Positions 43,721-52,511 of a stretch of DNA of 64,000 nt are shown here, one piece after another. Each line of letters opens with the position of its first letter. Position 1 is the stretch's first letter. Source of the stretch: Asticcacaulis sp. AND118 (GTDB taxonomy: Bacteria; Pseudomonadota; Alphaproteobacteria; Caulobacterales; Caulobacteraceae); contig NZ_CP084910.1 of assembly GCF_020535245.1 (NCBI RefSeq), forward strand, positions 2,704,501-2,768,500, written 5' to 3'. The notes under the pieces are model-generated. The model was not told the origin of the DNA and did not search any database. It was given only the letters and a program-made list of their open reading frames with translations. Both the position numbers and the translations under genes were made by a program.

Positions 43721-43975
43721 ATGACGACCAAACGTAATAAACCGGCCATGGCACTTTTGCGAAATGCGGAAAGTGTGTTCAGACATCTGCCTGTTTCTAT
43801 TTCGGATATTTCCCATAGAAGCGGTAAGGATCGTGGCAGCATTACCCGTATCCGCAATTCGGTTCCCGTACGTTGGGCGACAGCCGTTGCCGTCATCGAG
43901 GCCATCAATGACCTGTGTGGCACGACCCTGACTCCCACCCAGGATTTGCACGAACCGCAGGAAGACGTGCATTAA
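43721..43975 (+). CDS. Small basic protein, possibly an XRE-like helix-turn-helix
   Basis: 84 aa. ISDISHRSGKDRGSITRIRN followed by PVRWATAVAVIEAINDLCG has the spacing of a Cro/C1-type DNA-binding unit, but no certain family can be named. No good ribosome site precedes the ATG, and the upstream region is AT-rich. It stands alone between cutA and the polysaccharide region. It may be a real small regulator or a chance frame. Confidence 0.4.
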   Translation: MTTKRNKPAMALLRNAESVFRHLPVSISDISHRSGKDRGSITRIRNSVPVRWATAVAVIEAINDLCGTTLTPTQDLHEPQEDVH

Positions 43976-44238
43976 CGGCGGAGAACCGCATATTTCCGCA
44001 ATATGCCACATGAATCGGTGTCAAACTGACGTTATACGCTGAAATGAGCCGATAAAATCTCTATATTTTTCAATGTTTTAATAAATATTTCACGTGCATT
44101 TCTCCTGCGGCAATATATTATATGACCATGCCGCCACGCACCTATTGAGTACGTGCTACCTGCTACACTGAGGTTGGCGCTGCAACAAAAACCTTAGCAG
44201 GCAGGTAAATTCCGCGGCAGGAAAGGAGACTGCTGCTA

Positions 44239-44340
44239 ATGGTGAAAAGGATTTTCAGATACGTCGTTTCATCGTGCCTGTTTTTCTGCACGGTGATCCC
44301 GGGTGTCATAGAAATCTATAAATTCCTGCAGGAATTTTAA
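44239..44340 (+). CDS. 33-aa membrane peptide
   Basis: A very short gene with a strong ribosome site (GGAAAGGAGAC, 8 nt before ATG). The product begins MVKRIFRYVVSSCLFFCTV, then IPGVIEIYKFLQEF: a basic start, one hydrophobic span with two Cys, and an amphipathic end. A perfect 12-bp hairpin lies 18 bp after the stop. No family recognised. Similar tiny membrane proteins occur further right in this region. Upstream, 43976-44238 is AT-rich and otherwise empty. Confidence 0.55.
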   Translation: MVKRIFRYVVSSCLFFCTVIPGVIEIYKFLQEF

Positions 44341-44358
44341 CACCCGCACATAACAAGT

Positions 44359-44388
44359 GGCCCTCAAAGGCTGCAACCTTTGAGGGCC
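44359..44388. terminator. Strong 12-bp hairpin after the 33-aa gene
   Basis: GGCCCTCAAAGG and CCTTTGAGGGCC pair perfectly around CTGCAA. There is no T-run, so it may stabilise the RNA end rather than terminate by itself. Confidence 0.55.
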
Positions 44389-44411
44389 GATATTGAGCTG
44401 AGACTGCTGCT

Positions 44412-44725
44412 ATGCATCTCAGTGAGCAACCATACGCTCTATTCCTGAAAAATCAACTCAAACCCATATGCCGCAGTGATTGGGACCAGGCTAATCTCCG
44501 GCACAAACCGGAACCGCGCGTGAGCCTGACCGCCAAACTCGCCTGGTATATCGAAAGCCGCCCGACCCAGCCTCCTGGCCTGTCTCAGGTCGCGCGGGCG
44601 CACGGTGTTTCGGCCTGCGGTTGCGACCAACCGTTGATACCGATGTCAAGGTGCGGCGGTTAAGCGAAGCTGCCAAAGCGATATGGACAGGCGGCATCAT
44701 CGAAATCCGGGTGCTGGTGGAATAA
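44412..44725 (+). pseudogene. Possible frameshifted small gene
   Basis: The frame from ATG 44412 reads MHLSEQPYALFLKNQLKPIC and then a plausible TAKLAWYIESRPTQPPGLSQ, but ends in an unnatural Cys/Gly-rich tail at 44663. From about 44610 another frame reads GLRLRPTVDTDVKVRRLSEA, then AKAIWTGGIIEIRVLVE, and stops at 44725, two bases before a strong terminator. This suggests one protein of about 105 aa broken by a shift near 44605-44615. No family recognised and no ribosome site at 44412. Confidence 0.35.
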
Positions 44726-44726
44726 A

Positions 44727-44758
44727 AAACGCCCGGAGTGAACTCCGGGCGTTTTTTA
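44727..44758. terminator. Bidirectional terminator
   Basis: ACGCCCGGAGT and ACTCCGGGCGT with a GA loop, A-run before and TTTTTT after. It serves the preceding plus-strand reading frame and the leftward sugar transferase ending at 44778. Confidence 0.92.
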
Positions 44759-44777
44759 TTCCGTTTGATCCGAAAGA

Positions 44778-45446
44778 TCAGTAGGCGTTGCGGTCGCCGA
44801 AAACCACCTTCACCGTGCCGAAGAAAATACCGATGTCCTTGGTAAAGCTCCAGGTGTCGATATATTCGATATCGGCTTCAATGCGCTGGGTCAGGTCGCT
44901 GGTTTCGCGGATTTCACCGCGGAAGCCACGCACCTGCGCCAGACCGGTCAGGCCCGGCTTGGCTTCGAAGCGGCGGTCGTAATCGGCCACCTGACCGGCA
45001 AACACCTTATCGTGGCTCAGCGCGTGCGGACGCGGGCCGACGAAGGACATATCGCCGTTGAGGATGTTGAAGATCTGCGGCAGTTCATCAAGGCTGGTGC
45101 GGCGCAGGATGCGGCCCACGCGCGTCACGCGCATGTCGCCGGCCTGAGCTTGACGTACGCTGTCGCCGTCTTCCATGCAGGTCATGGAGCGAAACTTAAA
45201 AATGTGGAACAGCTCGCCGTTCAGGCCGCTGCGCTTCTGACGGAAAATGACCGGCCCCTTGCTGTCGAGCTTGACCAGCAGGGCGATGACCAGAAGGGCG
45301 GGCAGGAGGAACGCGATCAGGAGGAAAGCAAAGGTAATGTCGAAGGCGCGCTTGGCGCGGCTGGACGAGGCTTTGGACTTCACCTTGGCGGCGGCAAAGG
45401 ACTTGGCTTGGGGAACCGGTCCACGGATGACTTCGGCGGTCTGCAT
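44778..45446 (-). CDS. Initiating phosphoglycosyl transferase (bacterial sugar transferase)
   Basis: 222 aa, the short monotopic form. A single N-terminal re-entrant membrane helix ([20 protein letters not shown]) is followed by the catalytic block: [55 protein letters not shown] and [13 protein letters not shown]. It transfers a sugar-1-phosphate to undecaprenyl phosphate and starts assembly of a repeat unit. Relatives in Caulobacter include PssY/PssZ/HfsE of holdfast synthesis. The GDP-fucose, GDP-mannose and UDP-glucuronate genes further right may supply sugars for the same polymer. No polymerase or flippase is in the window. Confidence 0.92.
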   Translation of the reverse strand: MQTAEVIRGPVPQAKSFAAAKVKSKASSSRAKRAFDITFAFLLIAFLLPALLVIALLVKLDSKGPVIFRQKRSGLNGELFHIFKFRSMTCMEDGDSVRQAQAGDMRVTRVGRILRRTSLDELPQIFNILNGDMSFVGPRPHALSHDKVFAGQVADYDRRFEAKPGLTGLAQVRGFRGEIRETSDLTQRIEADIEYIDTWSFTKDIGIFFGTVKVVFGDRNAY

Positions 45447-45580
45447 GGTGTATCCCTGTCGGCGGGGTTAAAGTGGGGAGGCCTTAACTCTACGTTCGCA
45501 TGGACATCATACCGCAACGCAACATTTCCACAACCCCGTTCATATAAGTTGTGATGAGATGCGGCGGCAGCCGTGTCCGG

Positions 45581-45736
45581 CTAATCACAATGCACTTTTG
45601 CAGGCTGCAGGCAATTCGGAGTAAAATACCGGTAAGCGACCGCGTAAACGAGTAACAACGGCGACAGGAAAGCCAAAATGATTATTGCCGGAATAAGATA
45701 AATGTAATCGACAGAACGATAGGATAACTTTTTCAT
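45581..45736 (-). CDS. 51-aa single-span membrane protein
   Basis: Chosen start ATG 45736 with AGAGGTGG 5 nt upstream. The same frame is open to 45988, but that part has no hydrophobic or family character. The product starts MKKLSYRSVDYIYLIPAIII and continues LAFLSPLLLVYAVAYRYFTP, giving one long membrane helix and a short outer tail with one Cys. No family recognised. It sits between the sugar transferase and VanZ-like gene with other tiny membrane proteins. Confidence 0.55.
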   Translation of the reverse strand: MKKLSYRSVDYIYLIPAIIILAFLSPLLLVYAVAYRYFTPNCLQPAKVHCD

Positions 45737-45852
45737 CTTACCACCTCTGGCCACGATTTCTAAAGTCCGACACCCCTCCCTATTCTTACACATTATTAGT
45801 AAACAAAGATTAACCACGCCGTTGACACTTTTTGCAAACGCGGTAATATCTG

Positions 45853-45869
45853 TGTTACGCTCTGTAACA
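45853..45869. promoter_or_regulatory. TGTTAC / GTAACA inverted repeat
   Basis: TGTTAC and GTAACA are separated by 5 nt. The same TGTAACA text recurs twice at 46081-46109. It lies in the 395-base non-coding stretch 45737-46131 between two divergent small membrane-protein genes. Confidence 0.4.
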
Positions 45870-46080
45870 TTGGTCGCACACTGAACTCCGGTGCATAAGC
45901 GATCCAGCGCTTCGCCCCTCGCTTGTGCAAAAAAGCCATAAGGATGCGCGCTTAGCCGCCGCTTACCGCACCTGCGTAACGCGCGCATTTTCGATCAAGT
46001 CCACGCATTGTAAAACGACACAATTTTGACGAAACCCGTCTGCTGCAGCGCATCTACACACGTTGGTGAATTGAAATAGT

Positions 46081-46109
46081 CTGTAACATGCCCAATGTAG
46101 GCTGTAACA
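46081..46109. promoter_or_regulatory. Direct repeat CTGTAACA, 21 bp apart
   Basis: CTGTAACA at 46081-46088 and 46102-46109. The 21-bp period is two turns of the helix, as for response-regulator or similar activator sites. The second copy ends 22 bp before the ATG at 46132. Confidence 0.5.
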
Positions 46110-46131
46110 ACATGACACAGGCTGGAATCGT

Positions 46132-46317
46132 ATGCGCACCCTAAGAGACGACGTCACCCTCATCACCCTGAAAGACATTCGCGAGACGCGTCAGAATACT
46201 GACGACCGCAAGTTGTCCTTGGGTGGGCGCGTCGGCGTCATTCTGACCGTCGGGTGCCTTGGGTGGGGTCTGGTTGCTGCGATCGTGTTCGCCATTTCAG
46301 CGCTGATCGGCGGCTGA
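46132..46317 (+). CDS. 61-aa single-span membrane protein
   Basis: The N-terminal half is charged (MRTLRDDVTLITLKDIRETR), the second half is one Gly-rich membrane helix (GVILTVGCLGWGLVAAIVFA, then ISALIGG) and there is no tail. The ribosome site AGGCTGGA is moderate. No family recognised. Divergent from the 51-aa gene and convergent with the VanZ-like gene. It may be an accessory factor for polysaccharide export or regulation, but nothing in the sequence proves that. Confidence 0.55.
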   Translation: MRTLRDDVTLITLKDIRETRQNTDDRKLSLGGRVGVILTVGCLGWGLVAAIVFAISALIGG

Positions 46318-46372
46318 TTCCAAATCTGAGGCTCGCCCTTTCAGGAACCAAGTTCGGCGCCGCCCAATGCGC

Positions 46373-46410
46373 AAAAAAAATCTGCCTGATCACCGATCCG
46401 GCAGATTTTG
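46373..46410 (-). terminator. Terminator of the VanZ-like gene
   Basis: AAAATCTGCC and GGCAGATTTT form a 10-bp stem. On the minus strand the stem is followed by eight T residues. It can also act on the plus strand for the 61-aa gene. Confidence 0.85.
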
Positions 46411-46433
46411 TCGTTTTGAACACGGACCTTTTA

Positions 46434-46907
46434 TCAGGCGCGTGGCGGATGATGCGGGGTATGAGGGGGCACAGGGTGACGTGCGACCCGATGCGGAACC
46501 CGCGCCAACGCGGCATCCGCCGGCCGACGGCGCGGCATGTTCACGCCCAAACGCGCGAAGTGGCGGAAGGTTTCGGCATAGGAAGGAATAGTGGCCACGG
46601 ATACGCCGATCAGATCGGCCAGCCAGTCGCCGACGCTGGCGCTGCGCCCCGTAAACAGTTGTACCACTTCGATCAAAGCCCCCAACAGCAGTACGCCCAG
46701 CGCCATATCCATACGTCTTACACGCGGAAAGGCCAGTTGCAGCATCAGGGTCAGGCTGAAGAAGGCAATAATGTGCGCCTCTTTATCCGTCAGGCCGAAA
46801 GATTCTTCGGCGTGCGCAAAGGGCCCCAGAACAAGTATACCGATGGCAAGGGATAAAAGAACGAGACAAACGCGAATATATAGAACGGCTTTCTGCGCAC
46901 GGGACAT
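46434..46907 (-). CDS. VanZ-like membrane protein
   Basis: 157 aa from ATG 46907, with AGGAGA 8-9 nt upstream. Four hydrophobic spans: VLYIRVCLVLLSLAIGILVL, EAHIIAFFSLTLMLQLAF, MDMALGVLLLGALIEVVQLF and LADLIGVSVATI. DKEAHIIAFFSL and GALIEVVQLFTGRSASVGDW are the signature of the VanZ family. The C-terminal 35 residues are Pro/Arg/His-rich. VanZ relatives often lie in polysaccharide clusters, including holdfast or exopolysaccharide loci. The molecular role is not known. Confidence 0.85.
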   Translation of the reverse strand: MSRAQKAVLYIRVCLVLLSLAIGILVLGPFAHAEESFGLTDKEAHIIAFFSLTLMLQLAFPRVRRMDMALGVLLLGALIEVVQLFTGRSASVGDWLADLIGVSVATIPSYAETFRHFARLGVNMPRRRPADAALARVPHRVARHPVPPHTPHHPPRA

Positions 46908-47155
46908 TGAGAGTTCTCCTTGTCCTTGCACCTTAAATCCATATGGTAAAGAAAGGCGGCTAGAAACACGGTTAGCAAAGCCTTACTTCGCACTCGCACA
47001 TGCTGATTATGTATAGGACCCGGCTCCGGCGCACTGTGCCAGAACAGCCCCATTACGCAGATGCAGAAAATAAAGATTTCATTAGGCGTGTTTATCGACG
47101 CTCGTTTAACTGCACCCGCCTATAGTCCGGTGATACACAAACCCGGAGTAGTCTT

Positions 47156-47413
47156 ATGCGTACCCAAGCTGCGATTAAACCGCAAACCCCGTCGACCACC
47201 CCGACTGAAGTGTCGCGTCCGCAAATCGCTGACCTCGCCGCGGATTCGTCTGTTCCCTCGCCTGCGCATGCGCTGCAACTGCGCCTCCTGAGCGCGCTGG
47301 ACGAACACCCCGCCGTCGAAAAGAAGCTGCCTCAGCGGTGGACCCTGATGGGCCTGTTTGTCACCTGTGCCGCCTTCTGGGCGCTGGTGTCGCAACTGGT
47401 ATTCGCGCACTGA
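47156..47413 (+). CDS. 85-aa tail-anchored membrane protein
   Basis: GGAG precedes the ATG by 7 nt. The first 60 residues are hydrophilic and Pro/Thr/Ala-rich (IKPQTPSTTPTEVSRPQIAD), then LPQRWTLMGLFVTCAAFWAL and VSQLVFAH form a C-terminal membrane helix. A terminator follows at 47430. No family recognised. It resembles the 61-aa protein in layout, with a soluble N-terminus and a terminal helix containing a Cys. Confidence 0.6.
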   Translation: MRTQAAIKPQTPSTTPTEVSRPQIADLAADSSVPSPAHALQLRLLSALDEHPAVEKKLPQRWTLMGLFVTCAAFWALVSQLVFAH

Positions 47414-47429
47414 TCTGGTTTTTCTCCCA

Positions 47430-47469
47430 GGAAACCGAAACCCCGGCGTTTCCTCCGGTTTTTTTTTTG
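47430..47469 (+). terminator. Terminator after the 85-aa gene
   Basis: GGAAAC / GTTTCC and AACCG / CGGTT can form alternative stems, followed by a run of ten T residues. Confidence 0.75.
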
Positions 47470-47492
47470 TCGCGACAAACCCATTGGGCGGC

Positions 47493-48431
47493 CTAACGAT
47501 CAACCTTTTCCAGAAACCACTTATAGGTTTCTTCGATACCTTTATGCAACTCGATCCTGGGGCTCCACCCCATGCCCCTGAGCTTATCTGCGCTCATGAG
47601 TTTTCGAGGGGTGCCATCGGGCTTTGAAAGGTCGTGAACGATCTCACCTTTGAAGCCAACCACATCGCACACGATCTGTGTCAGTTCGAGGATGGTCACG
47701 TCCTCGCCCGAGCCCACATTGACATGCTCGAAACCCGAATAGCCCTTCAGTAAAAAAACCAAAGCGTCCGCACAGTCGTCACAGTGCAGGAACTCCCGAC
47801 GCGGGGTGCCGGTGCCCCAGACGACGATCTGCGGATCGCCCCTCAACCTGGCCTCATGCGCCTTGCGAATAATAGCCGGCATGACATGGCTGGAGTTCAA
47901 ATCGAAGTTATCACCCGGTCCATACAGATTTGTAGGCATGGCTGAGATAAAATCACGTCCATACTGCTTGCGGTAAGCCTGCCCCAACTTGATACCGGCG
48001 ATCTTTGCAATGGCATACCACTCATTGGTGGGCTCAAGAGGGCCGGTCAGCAGGGAGGCTTCCTGGATCGGCTGATCGGCAAACTTCGGATAAATGCACG
48101 ACGAGCCTAAAAACAAGAACTTCTGAACATCGGTCTCGAATGCCGCGTGCGTGATATTGGCCTCGATCATGAGGTTGTCGTAAAGGAAGTCCGCCGGCAG
48201 GGTATCGTTGGCCAGAATGCCCCCGACCTTGGCCGCCGCCATCACGACCGCATCAGGTCTGGCATCACGAAAGAAGGCTTCAACCTCAGCCTGACGCTTC
48301 AGGTTAACCGCTTTGCGGTCCGCTGTAATCACCTCGCAACCTTCACCGGCCAAACGACGTACCACGGCGGACCCCACCATCCCGCGATGCCCGGCTACGT
48401 ATACGCGCTTTCCGTTCAGCTCAAAGGTCAT
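47493..48431 (-). CDS. fcl: GDP-L-fucose synthase
   Basis: 312 aa SDR-type epimerase/reductase. NADP loop VYVAGHRGMVGSAVVRRL, active-site LFLGSSCIYPKFADQP with the catalytic Cys/Ser, NEWYAIAKIAGIKLGQAYRK (Tyr-Lys) and AMPTNLYGPGDNFDLNSSHV. It makes GDP-L-fucose from GDP-4-keto-6-deoxymannose, the product of gmd, whose stop lies 2 bp upstream of this start. The two genes plainly form one transcript. GDP-L-fucose would feed the polysaccharide begun by the sugar transferase at 44778. Confidence 0.95.
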   Translation of the reverse strand: MTFELNGKRVYVAGHRGMVGSAVVRRLAGEGCEVITADRKAVNLKRQAEVEAFFRDARPDAVVMAAAKVGGILANDTLPADFLYDNLMIEANITHAAFETDVQKFLFLGSSCIYPKFADQPIQEASLLTGPLEPTNEWYAIAKIAGIKLGQAYRKQYGRDFISAMPTNLYGPGDNFDLNSSHVMPAIIRKAHEARLRGDPQIVVWGTGTPRREFLHCDDCADALVFLLKGYSGFEHVNVGSGEDVTILELTQIVCDVVGFKGEIVHDLSKPDGTPRKLMSADKLRGMGWSPRIELHKGIEETYKWFLEKVDR

Positions 48432-48433
48432 GA

Positions 48434-49573
48434 TCAGCCCTCGACGCTTACGGGCAACTCAAGCCCGTGCGCTTTGAGGATAGCGAAGCGACGCGCCGCC
48501 TTATAATCCTCAGCCACCATTTCAGCGCACATTTCCTGAACCGTGATTTCCGGCGTCCAGCCAAGCTTTTCCTTGGCCTTTGTGGGATCGCCCAACAGCG
48601 TATCCACCTCGGCAGGGCGGAAATAACGCGGATCGATACGGACGACCACGTCACCGACCTTCAGGGCCGGGGCCTTATCCCCCGCTACGGCAACGACCGT
48701 TCCGACTTCATCGACCCCCTGACCGCTAAATTCGACGGTGACGCCCAGTTCCTTCGCCGACCATTTGATGAATTCACGAACCGAATATTGAACACCGGTT
48801 GCGATAACAAAATCCTCAGCTTGCTCCTGTTGCAGCATCATCCACTGCATGCGCACATAGTCCTTGGCATGGCCCCAGTCTCGCAAAGAATCGATATTGC
48901 CCATATAGAGGCACTTCTCGAGACCCAATGAAATATTGGCCAAACCGCGCGTAATTTTGCGCGTGACAAAGGTTTCGCCGCGACGAGGAGACTCGTGGTT
49001 GAACAGTATGCCGTTACAGGCATACATACCGTAGGCTTCGCGGTAGTTGACCGTTATCCAATAGGCATAGAGCTTGGCGACCGCGTAGGGCGAGCGGGGA
49101 TAAAATGGCGTGGTTTCCCGCTGTGGAGTCTCCTGGACCAGGCCGTACAGCTCCGAAGTAGACGCCTGATAAAAGCGCGTCTTCTTGTCCAAACCCAGAA
49201 AACGTATGGCTTCCAAAAGGCGAAGAGTGCCGGTGCCGTCGACATCGGCGGTATATTCAGGGGCTTCGAAACTTACAGCGACGTGCGACTGCGCACCCAG
49301 ATTATAGATTTCATCCGGTTCGATATCCCGAACGAGACGGGTCAAATTGGATGTGTCTGTCAGATCCCCGTAATGCAGCTTGAACTGCGTATTACCGACA
49401 TGCTGGTCTTCGTAAATGTGATCGACACGCGCCGTATTGAACAAAGAGGCCCTGCGCTTTATGCCATGAACCTCGTAACCCTTCTCAAGCAAAAACTCGG
49501 CCAGATAAGAACCATCCTGGCCGGTGACCCCCGTTATCAATGCGACTTTTTTTTCAGAGTTACGTTCGGTCAT
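48434..49573 (-). CDS. gmd: GDP-mannose 4,6-dehydratase
   Basis: 379 aa. [20 protein letters not shown] holds the Rossmann loop, [20 protein letters not shown] the catalytic Thr and Glu, [20 protein letters not shown] the Tyr-Lys pair, and [18 protein letters not shown] the GDP-binding part. It converts GDP-D-mannose to GDP-4-keto-6-deoxy-D-mannose for Fcl. GDP-mannose would come from the ManC encoded 195 bp upstream. No GDP-perosamine synthase follows, so fucose or rhamnose-type deoxysugars are the expected end products. Confidence 0.96.
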   Translation of the reverse strand: MTERNSEKKVALITGVTGQDGSYLAEFLLEKGYEVHGIKRRASLFNTARVDHIYEDQHVGNTQFKLHYGDLTDTSNLTRLVRDIEPDEIYNLGAQSHVAVSFEAPEYTADVDGTGTLRLLEAIRFLGLDKKTRFYQASTSELYGLVQETPQRETTPFYPRSPYAVAKLYAYWITVNYREAYGMYACNGILFNHESPRRGETFVTRKITRGLANISLGLEKCLYMGNIDSLRDWGHAKDYVRMQWMMLQQEQAEDFVIATGVQYSVREFIKWSAKELGVTVEFSGQGVDEVGTVVAVAGDKAPALKVGDVVVRIDPRYFRPAEVDTLLGDPTKAKEKLGWTPEITVQEMCAEMVAEDYKAARRFAILKAHGLELPVSVEG

Positions 49574-49664
49574 AAAAGATTCCGGTTTGCAGCTTGAGAT
49601 TTTGTTTTGGATTAACGTCCGGAGAAGACTATTTCAATAGGCCGCCGCCCACCAGCTATACAAA

Positions 49665-49699
49665 CGGCCTCTAGCGCAAATTCTGGTGCGCAGAGGCCG
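49665..49699. terminator. Hairpin between manC and gmd
   Basis: CGGCCTCT and AGAGGCCG (8 bp), extended by GCGCA / TGCGC after a one-base bulge. No strong T-run, so termination is uncertain. The gap 49574-49768 holds no gene. Confidence 0.45.
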
Positions 49700-49768
49700 C
49701 TCTATAATAGCCCGACAGAAGATCCAACCTGTTTCATCACAGTCCGGAAGCGGACATAAGTGCTTTAA

Positions 49769-50842
49769 TTATGCGCTTTCTGCGTCACGTATTTCACGAA
49801 GCTTCTTGGCCGCTTCTGCCGCCAACTTTACGTCCTGGGCGCGGGAAATCGGCGCCACCACTATGCCAGAAGGCGTAGATACCACCATGATGTCGTCCAG
49901 GCCGATAATGGCGACCGGCGGGCCGTCGGCGCGGATGAGACAGTTATGCGCGTCAATCAGGATGGTATTACCTTGTGCGTGATTGCCAACATCATCCTTA
50001 GCGCCGAGCCGCCACAGTTCGCTGAAGCCCCCCACGTCCGCCCAACCGATGTCGCATGGAGCCGTTGCGGCACGTGACGTACGCTCCATGACCGCATAAT
50101 CGATGGAGATGGACGGGCACAGGATGAAGCTTTCAGGGTCGAGCGTATGGGTAACACCCTGTATGTCGGCCTTTTCGAATGCTTCACGGGTTGTTGTGAG
50201 GACCTCGGGTTCGTGCGCCGCCAACTCCTGCAGCATAACCTCCGGCGAAAACAGGAAGATGCCGGCGTTCCAGTCGTAGCCACCGTCAGCCACATAGCTT
50301 TGAGCTGTTTCGAAATTCGGCTTCTCAAGGAACCGGCGAATGCCATAAACGCCCTCGGCCAGTTGTTCCCCACGCTGAATATAGCCAAAGCCTGTTTCAG
50401 GCGCGGTAGGTGTGATCCCGAAGGTGACAATCCGGTCAGCCGCCACAGGCGCAGCACGACGGAGAGCCTCACGGAACACGTCCGGTTTGGAGATCATGTG
50501 GTCTGCCGGCACCAGCAGTACCAGCGCGTCCGGATCGATCTTTTGCCCTATCAAAGCGGCAACCGCAGCCACCGCCGCAGTGTTGCGGGCAAAAGGCTCA
50601 AGCACCACCGCCTGAGGCGTAAGGTCGATAGCCTCGAGCTGAGCCTTAGCCAACACTTCATGACTTCTGCCGCAAATGACGATAGGCTTCAGGAACTCGT
50701 CGCCAGACAGGCGCAGCGCCGTTTCCTGGATCATGGTGTGCTGCGTCGCCAGAGCATGAAACTGCTTGGGTTGCTCCGGCGTGGATAGAGGCCAAAGACG
50801 CGTGCCGGATCCACCCGACATAATTACCGGCAAAATCTTCAT
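49769..50842 (-). CDS. manC: Mannose-1-phosphate guanylyltransferase (short form)
   Basis: 357 aa from ATG 50842 (MKILPVIMSGGSGTRLWPLS). The reading frame to 50890 lacks support. LVLLVPADHMISKPDVFREA, ETGFGYIQRGEQL and RRFLEKPNFETAQSYVADGG are nucleotidyltransferase motifs. The C-terminal phosphomannose-isomerase half of bifunctional ManC/AlgA proteins is absent, so this is a single-function enzyme making GDP-mannose for Gmd. No phosphomannomutase is in the window. It is followed by a hairpin, then gmd and fcl on the same strand. Confidence 0.93.
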   Translation of the reverse strand: MKILPVIMSGGSGTRLWPLSTPEQPKQFHALATQHTMIQETALRLSGDEFLKPIVICGRSHEVLAKAQLEAIDLTPQAVVLEPFARNTAAVAAVAALIGQKIDPDALVLLVPADHMISKPDVFREALRRAAPVAADRIVTFGITPTAPETGFGYIQRGEQLAEGVYGIRRFLEKPNFETAQSYVADGGYDWNAGIFLFSPEVMLQELAAHEPEVLTTTREAFEKADIQGVTHTLDPESFILCPSISIDYAVMERTSRAATAPCDIGWADVGGFSELWRLGAKDDVGNHAQGNTILIDAHNCLIRADGPPVAIIGLDDIMVVSTPSGIVVAPISRAQDVKLAAEAAKKLREIRDAESA

Positions 50843-50981
50843 CTGAAATTCCTTAAAAAACCCGCCCTGCACGGTAATGCGGTGCGGCACCTCATATTAT
50901 GCGGCTACTGTGCTCGAATTTGCAACTTCGGTTTTAACAAGATCACGCCGATATCCCTTCGAGGAGGCGAAGGCTGATCAA

Positions 50982-52148
50982 TCAATCTGCGCCGAAGAGG
51001 TCTCGGCTGTAGACCTTTTCGAGCACGTCGGACAGTTCTTCGGAGACGCGGTTGGCGACGATGACGTCCGAGACGCGCTTGAACTCTTCGATGTCGCGGA
51101 TGATGGCTGAGTTGAAGAAGCTGTCGCCCTCAAAGGCCGGTTCGAAGATAACGACATTGACGCCCTTGGCGCGGATGCGCTTCATCACGCCCTGCACCGA
51201 AGAGTCGCGGAAATTATCCGAATTGGTCTTCATGGTCAGGCGATAGATGCCGACCGTTTTCGGTTTGCGGCTGAGGATGGAGTCGGCGACGAAGTCCTTG
51301 CGCGTGGTGTTGGCGTCGACAATGGCCTTGATGATGTTCTGCGGCACCGACGAATAGTTGGCCAGCAACTGCTTGGTGTCTTTTGGCAAGCAGTAGCCGC
51401 CGTAGCCGAAGGAGGGGTTGTTGTAGCCCTTGCCAATGCGCGGATCGAGCGACACGCCCTCGATGATCTGCTTGCTGTCGAGACCCAGCGCTTCGGCGTA
51501 GGAATCCAGTTCGTTGAAATAGGAGACGCGCAGGGCGAGATAGGTGTTGGCGAACAGTTTGATCGCCTCGGCTTCGCTCGAATTGGTGTAGAGGACCTCG
51601 ACATCCTTTTTCTCCGCGCCCTGCAGCAGGAGGCCGCCGAAAATACGCGCGCGCTCCGACTGTTCGCCGACGATGATGCGCGAGGGGTGCAGGTTGTCGT
51701 ACAGCGCCTTGCCTTCACGCAGGAATTCCGGCGAGAAGATCACCCGGTCGATACCGAACTCTTTGTTCAGGCGCGCCGTGTACCCCACGGGGATGGTCGA
51801 TTTGATGACGATGGTGGCGGTCGAATTGAGCGGCAGGACCTGACGCACGACCGCTTCGATCGACGAGGTGTCGAACTGGTTGGTCACCGTGTCGTAGTTG
51901 GTCGGCGTCGAGATGATGATATATTCGGCGTCGCGGAAAGCCTCTTCGGCGTCGAGCGTGGCCTTGAAGTCGAGTTTTTCTTCCTTCAGGAAGCGTTCGA
52001 TCTCGGCATCGACGATCGGCGATTGCCCCTTGTTGAGCATCTCGACCTTGGCCGGCACGACGTCGAAGGCGACGACGGTGTTGTGGCGCGCCAGCAGCAT
52101 GGCGTTGGAAAGGCCGACATAGCCCAGGCCCGCGATCGCTATTTTCAT
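50982..52148 (-). CDS. ugd: UDP-glucose 6-dehydrogenase
   Basis: 388 aa, similar in size to E. coli Ugd. NAD loop [60 protein letters not shown] with the substrate Arg, and the catalytic Cys in [17 protein letters not shown]. It oxidises UDP-glucose to UDP-glucuronate, a likely acidic building block for the exopolysaccharide. GDP-mannose dehydrogenase is a less likely reading because the SPEFLREG text favours the UDP-glucose type. It lies 139 bp upstream of manC on the same strand and probably has its own promoter in 52149-52464. Confidence 0.93.
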   Translation of the reverse strand: MKIAIAGLGYVGLSNAMLLARHNTVVAFDVVPAKVEMLNKGQSPIVDAEIERFLKEEKLDFKATLDAEEAFRDAEYIIISTPTNYDTVTNQFDTSSIEAVVRQVLPLNSTATIVIKSTIPVGYTARLNKEFGIDRVIFSPEFLREGKALYDNLHPSRIIVGEQSERARIFGGLLLQGAEKKDVEVLYTNSSEAEAIKLFANTYLALRVSYFNELDSYAEALGLDSKQIIEGVSLDPRIGKGYNNPSFGYGGYCLPKDTKQLLANYSSVPQNIIKAIVDANTTRKDFVADSILSRKPKTVGIYRLTMKTNSDNFRDSSVQGVMKRIRAKGVNVVIFEPAFEGDSFFNSAIIRDIEEFKRVSDVIVANRVSEELSDVLEKVYSRDLFGAD

Positions 52149-52464
52149 TTCGAATATATACCCAGAAAGAAGTTGTGCCGCCGGGCGGCCAATGAATTTT
52201 TACGGCAATAGGTGTCGGTTTCGACCGCGGTTACCGGAGGGTGGGGGCTTGTGCGCCGCCTGCGCACCGGGGTGCATCGTCGGGCCAACAAGCGGAATAA
52301 CATCGCCTTTTCCGATACCACAGACACACGTGACGCTATAATGCTGCGCCGCACATATCAAGTGAAATATCGTTTGCAATTGTGAGCAGTGAAAAGGGTT
52401 CGTGGGGAATGTATAGGTCAGAAGTCACGCCGTTTCTTCACAATCAATGCCGTGTCCCGCAATA
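52149..52464. other. Non-coding gap upstream of ugd
   Basis: No supported gene. A minus-strand frame of 69 codons at 52145-52354 is Arg-rich without ribosome site or family character. The gap most likely holds the ugd promoter, and I see no clear operator. Confidence 0.5.
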
Positions 52465-52497
52465 TAAAAAACCCCGGAGTTTCCTCCGGGGTTTTTA
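52465..52497 (-). terminator. Terminator of ahcY
   Basis: AAAACCCCGGAG and CTCCGGGGTTTT with a TTTC loop. On the minus strand it follows the ahcY stop by 14 bp and ends in a T-run. Confidence 0.92.
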
Positions 52498-52511
52498 TGT
52501 GTTTCCGTTGA

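Noticed and set aside
44010-44023. Sequence ATGAATCGGTGTCA resembling the LacI-type operator
   Set aside because: Only the right half-site GGTGTCA matches. The left half is unrelated and no sugar gene follows.
45737-45988. N-terminal extension of the 51-aa gene to 135 aa
   Set aside because: The extra residues are Arg/Cys-rich and lack domain character, and a ribosome site lies directly before the internal ATG at 45736.
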